Source of the DNA: an uncultured Lachnospiraceae bacterium | GTDB taxonomy: Bacteria; Bacillota; Clostridia; Lachnospirales; Lachnospiraceae | NCBI GenBank assembly: GCA_947177515.1 | Contig: CAMWUU010000121.1 | Coordinates: 1-9,163, forward strand | Length of the DNA: 9,163 nucleotides | Reading direction: 5' to 3' | Part shown: positions 6,658 to 9,163 of the stretch, piece by piece | Numbering within the stretch: position 1 is the first letter of the stretch | How the letters are laid out: every line of letters starts with the position of its first letter | The notes under the pieces: generated by a model | Told to the model about the DNA's origin: nothing | Database searches by the model: none | The model's input: only the letters and a program-made list of their open reading frames with translations | Made by a program: the position numbers and the translations under genes

Positions 6658-9015
6658 CTACCTCCCTTTCCCTTCCTGAAAAACAAAGTTCTTTGCCGGA
6701 ACGGTCACACCATCCACCGTGACATCCTTCTTCCCATAATTGACATAGACCGAACCCACCGCGCCATAATCTGTCCTATAAACATTATCCGAAAGCATCG
6801 CATGTCCGGTAATTTCATTTCCTGCCACCGCAGTAAGCACCGGTGCCGCCATGTTGTAATACTCTGCAATCCGCTTCGACCATGCTGCAAAGCTTGCATT
6901 GTACAGGTAATTGTACCTGGTCTTTACCAGTTCGTGCGCGTCGCCGAAAATCAGGGAAAATTCCAGGCTGCTGCCGGTTTCAAGCGCTTTTAAAACCGCT
7001 TTTAGCGGATCCGGTGTCAAATTAACCGGCTCAGTGGAATAGGAAGCGTATCCATGCATTACAATCTGATAGAATGGCACGCTCACATCCGTGAGGTTAA
7101 AATGAGTGGACTCCGTTGTCACACCCGAAATATAATCCGCATAGATGGCAGCATAGATATTTCCGGTATCTACCATCACACTGTTAAATTCCTGTTTTGC
7201 ATCCTGCACCATCAAAGACCATAATGCCATCGTATCATCCCGGTGGATGGCGTTCTTTCTCGCCGTAAAATCGGAATAAAGTGTCCCGCCCAGTGCACCT
7301 AGGGAAAGATTCCCGCAAACAAGCTTATCTTTTTGCTTTACCAATTTGGTAAACGCCTCCATACTAAGCTTTGGCGTTAACATCTGCCAGCGGTTCTCTT
7401 CCTGTTTGTTCCCTGTGTTTGGGTCATAGGTATATTGATAGGCCGTGTCATGCGTCGCCGCCTGGATTGCGTCACTGTGGATGGAATACGTGCCACTCTG
7501 GTAAAGATTCAGGAAATCCACCTCCGGGAATAATTTGATTCCCTCACCCGCCGCATAATCCACAAGCGACTGATATGCTTTTTTCCCGCCAAGCTTTCCT
7601 TCAAACTTCACCTTTGTCGGCACGCTCGCATTAAGACCGCCGTCCTGCCAGCCGAGGTAGCGAACCGCCATCTGGTCAACCCCGCCTGTGACAAGTTCCT
7701 CCAAAATCTGTTGCGCCTGCTTATAAGTGGTAAACGGCTTTACGGTCTTGTACGGGATGCCGAGAAAATAATCCGTATCCTCAATACCACCGTACAAGGT
7801 TAAATATAGAGGTGCTTCCTTTGCGGACTCTTTCTTTGTCAGCCCCTGTGAAATCAGATAATCCCTGTAGCACTTCGCCATACCAACATAATCCGCTTCT
7901 TCCTCTTCAAGGAGGAAATAGCGCAGGCGGTAGCAGTCCCCGGAAAATTTGTTGTCCACCACAACCGTACTGCCAAGTGTTGAATTGCCACCGTAGCTGT
8001 TCGCTACGGAACGGGTTGCCGACATGGTCTGCCGATAGCGGAACTGCATGTAGACATTGTTAAATGAAGTGATCGTTCCCGAACTTAACGCGTTTACTGA
8101 CACGCTTGCACCACCCGCTTCTGCTGTGGCAAAAAAGCCGTGGTCACCAAACGAAGCACCAAAGACTGGCATCAGCACATTCTTGGCTGTCTTTAAATTC
8201 TTATCCAGGATCAGCACTGGGTCGCGCCCGTAAACATCCTGGCTGTACGCGCCATAGGCCGCTTTCTGGTTATTAAAATTGATCAGCGCCCCGGAACCGT
8301 CCGGAATCAGGATATACCCCTCATCGGAAAGCCCCGCCGCCCCAAAATAAGGCAGTACGCTGACACTGCGGATACCCCAGTACGAAACCGTTCCCCGGTC
8401 TTGTGCTGTCCGTCCTTCGTCAATACGCTCGATAAAATCAGCAAACGGCAGGCTTACGGTAAAGCCATCCTCTGTCAGTGCATACTGGATGGAAAATCCA
8501 ACTTCCATATCCTCAAAATAGTACCATACCTTTAAGCTACCCTCCGACTCCGTAATCCGGACGTTTTCTTTGTTTACAACGCCAGCCAGCGTATTTTTCG
8601 CGGAAGTTGCACCATTCTGATCCACAAAGACTACCTGGTAATCACTGCCAAGGTTCATTTTGTTCACCGCCTTGGCAAGTGGATCGGCATCCCTTGCTTC
8701 TTCTGTTGGGACGGAGAGATACCACTCCCCGTTCGCCTTATCCTTCACGCCGATATTTCCGCTCTCGTTAACATAGAACGCAACCCGGTTATTCTCCATG
8801 GCAAGATAAGTGTATCCAAGCCCTGCTGCCTCAGAATCTGCCGCCTTCCATGAAGATCCAATGTGATTGTCTGGAATCGGGATTTTTTCCTGTGTACTGT
8901 CCGCCGCAGGTTCATCCGCCACCGCCGTAACGCGCCCATTTCCAAGGAAGGCTGCTGCCGTCAGCGCCCCGGCAAACATTATGCCGGCAAACGCGGCCAA
9001 AATTTTCTTTTTCAT
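6658..9015 (-). CDS. Exported DUF5696-type protein, glycosidase-like architecture
   Basis: A 785-residue protein with a signal peptide: MKKK, a hydrophobic core to about residue 24, and a likely cleavage site at AVA-DEP (31-36). No lipobox or C-terminal anchor is seen, though the core could stay as a membrane anchor. It resembles DUF5696 proteins found beside sugar importers in Firmicutes. The layout looks like three parts: a beta-sandwich-like region (about 45-390), a probable (beta/alpha)8 region (about 400-690) with LYLTLYGGIEDTDYF, MAVRYLGWQDGG, GIKLFPEVDFL (492-502), SVMVDTGNIY and PFYQIVMHGYASYS, and a C-terminal beta domain (about 725-785) with VYVNYGKKDVTVDGVTVPA. Acidic residues at strand ends (Glu498, Asp500, Asp616) could be catalytic; this is inference. 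A surface enzyme or glycan-binding partner of the importer fits the context. ATG at 9015 is chosen because AAGGAGG lies 6 nt upstream and the signal peptide starts there; a longer frame from 9075 would run into the upstream gene. Confidence 0.82.
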   Translation of the reverse strand: MKKKILAAFAGIMFAGALTAAAFLGNGRVTAVADEPAADSTQEKIPIPDNHIGSSWKAADSEAAGLGYTYLAMENNRVAFYVNESGNIGVKDKANGEWYLSVPTEEARDADPLAKAVNKMNLGSDYQVVFVDQNGATSAKNTLAGVVNKENVRITESEGSLKVWYYFEDMEVGFSIQYALTEDGFTVSLPFADFIERIDEGRTAQDRGTVSYWGIRSVSVLPYFGAAGLSDEGYILIPDGSGALINFNNQKAAYGAYSQDVYGRDPVLILDKNLKTAKNVLMPVFGASFGDHGFFATAEAGGASVSVNALSSGTITSFNNVYMQFRYRQTMSATRSVANSYGGNSTLGSTVVVDNKFSGDCYRLRYFLLEEEEADYVGMAKCYRDYLISQGLTKKESAKEAPLYLTLYGGIEDTDYFLGIPYKTVKPFTTYKQAQQILEELVTGGVDQMAVRYLGWQDGGLNASVPTKVKFEGKLGGKKAYQSLVDYAAGEGIKLFPEVDFLNLYQSGTYSIHSDAIQAATHDTAYQYTYDPNTGNKQEENRWQMLTPKLSMEAFTKLVKQKDKLVCGNLSLGALGGTLYSDFTARKNAIHRDDTMALWSLMVQDAKQEFNSVMVDTGNIYAAIYADYISGVTTESTHFNLTDVSVPFYQIVMHGYASYSTEPVNLTPDPLKAVLKALETGSSLEFSLIFGDAHELVKTRYNYLYNASFAAWSKRIAEYYNMAAPVLTAVAGNEITGHAMLSDNVYRTDYGAVGSVYVNYGKKDVTVDGVTVPAKNFVFQEGKGR

Positions 9016-9021
9016 CGACTG

Positions 9022-9028
9022 CCTCCTT
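9022..9028 (-). promoter_or_regulatory. Ribosome binding site of the DUF5696 gene
   Basis: AAGGAGG on the minus strand, 6 nt before ATG at 9015, lies in the 19-nt gap after the preceding stop (9035-9037). It decides the start in favour of the signal-peptide form. Confidence 0.85.
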
Positions 9029-9034
9029 CCTGCC

Positions 9035-9163
9035 CTACAAATATCGGAGCTTGATTTCAAAGTAGATGGTTGCAAAAAAAGAATAAATATGCGTCGCCAG
9101 CACCGATACCAACACGCCTAAAAACGCGATAATCATCACCACCCACAGGGTTAAAAACATGGA
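9035..9163 (-). CDS. Membrane protein, C-terminal end (cut by window edge; possibly YIP1-type)
   Basis: The last 42 codons of a gene that enters from the right edge and ends with TAG at 9035-9037. They encode a hydrophobic segment (MFLTLWVVMIIAFLGVLVSV), then HIYSFFATIYFEIKLRYL. This is the end of an integral membrane protein with a short basic tail. DUF5696 genes are often preceded by a YIP1-family membrane protein, and the hydrophobic end fits that, but 42 residues are too few to be sure. The 19-nt gap to the DUF5696 gene indicates one operon. Confidence 0.6.
   Translation of the reverse strand, partial: SMFLTLWVVMIIAFLGVLVSVLATHIYSFFATIYFEIKLRYL

Noticed and set aside
9016..9075. Longer start of the DUF5696 gene at 9075
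   Set aside because: It would bury the signal peptide behind 20 extra residues, overlap the upstream gene, and ignore the AAGGAGG site 6 nt before 9015.

Overview
The window is a carbohydrate-uptake and breakdown locus from a Gram-positive, Clostridia-type bacterium, most likely a gut Lachnospiraceae relative. The lineage is inferred from the strong AGGAGG-type ribosome sites, the lipoprotein binding protein with a Thr/Pro/Glu/Lys linker, and an ABC importer with no ATPase gene beside it. All genes lie on the minus strand, so transcription runs from high to low coordinates.

From right to left: (i) 9035-9163, the C-terminal end of a small membrane protein that continues past the window; (ii) 6658-9015, a large exported DUF5696-type protein that looks like a three-part glycosidase-like enzyme; (iii) 5749-6651 and 4718-5728, two sugar ABC permeases; (iv) 3161-4609, the lipoprotein solute-binding protein; (v) 1524-3034, a parallel beta-helix (GH28/GH49-like) glycosidase-type gene broken by a one-base deletion near 1898; (vi) 1-1320, the first 440 codons of a heparinase II/III-like polysaccharide lyase that runs off the left edge. 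Genes (i) to (iii) are tightly packed (19, 6 and 20 nt gaps). The binding protein follows after 108 nt containing a strong stem-loop. The beta-helix gene has its own sigma-A-type promoter and a perfect 8-bp inverted repeat just upstream, and is followed by a Rho-independent terminator.

A plausible joint role: the exported DUF5696 protein trims or binds a glycan at the cell surface, the lipoprotein captures the oligosaccharide, and the permeases import it using a shared ATPase encoded elsewhere. The beta-helix enzyme and the lyase, neither of which has a signal peptide, would then degrade it in the cytoplasm. A uronate-containing glycan would fit the two enzyme folds, but the sequence does not fix the substrate.

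There are no RNA genes, CRISPR arrays or insertion sequences that I can support. The points most worth a second look are the frameshift, the inverted-repeat operator, the apparent loss of one catalytic Asp in the beta-helix protein, the GAAA-capped hairpin before the binding-protein gene, and the possibility that DUF5696 is an unrecognised glycosidase.
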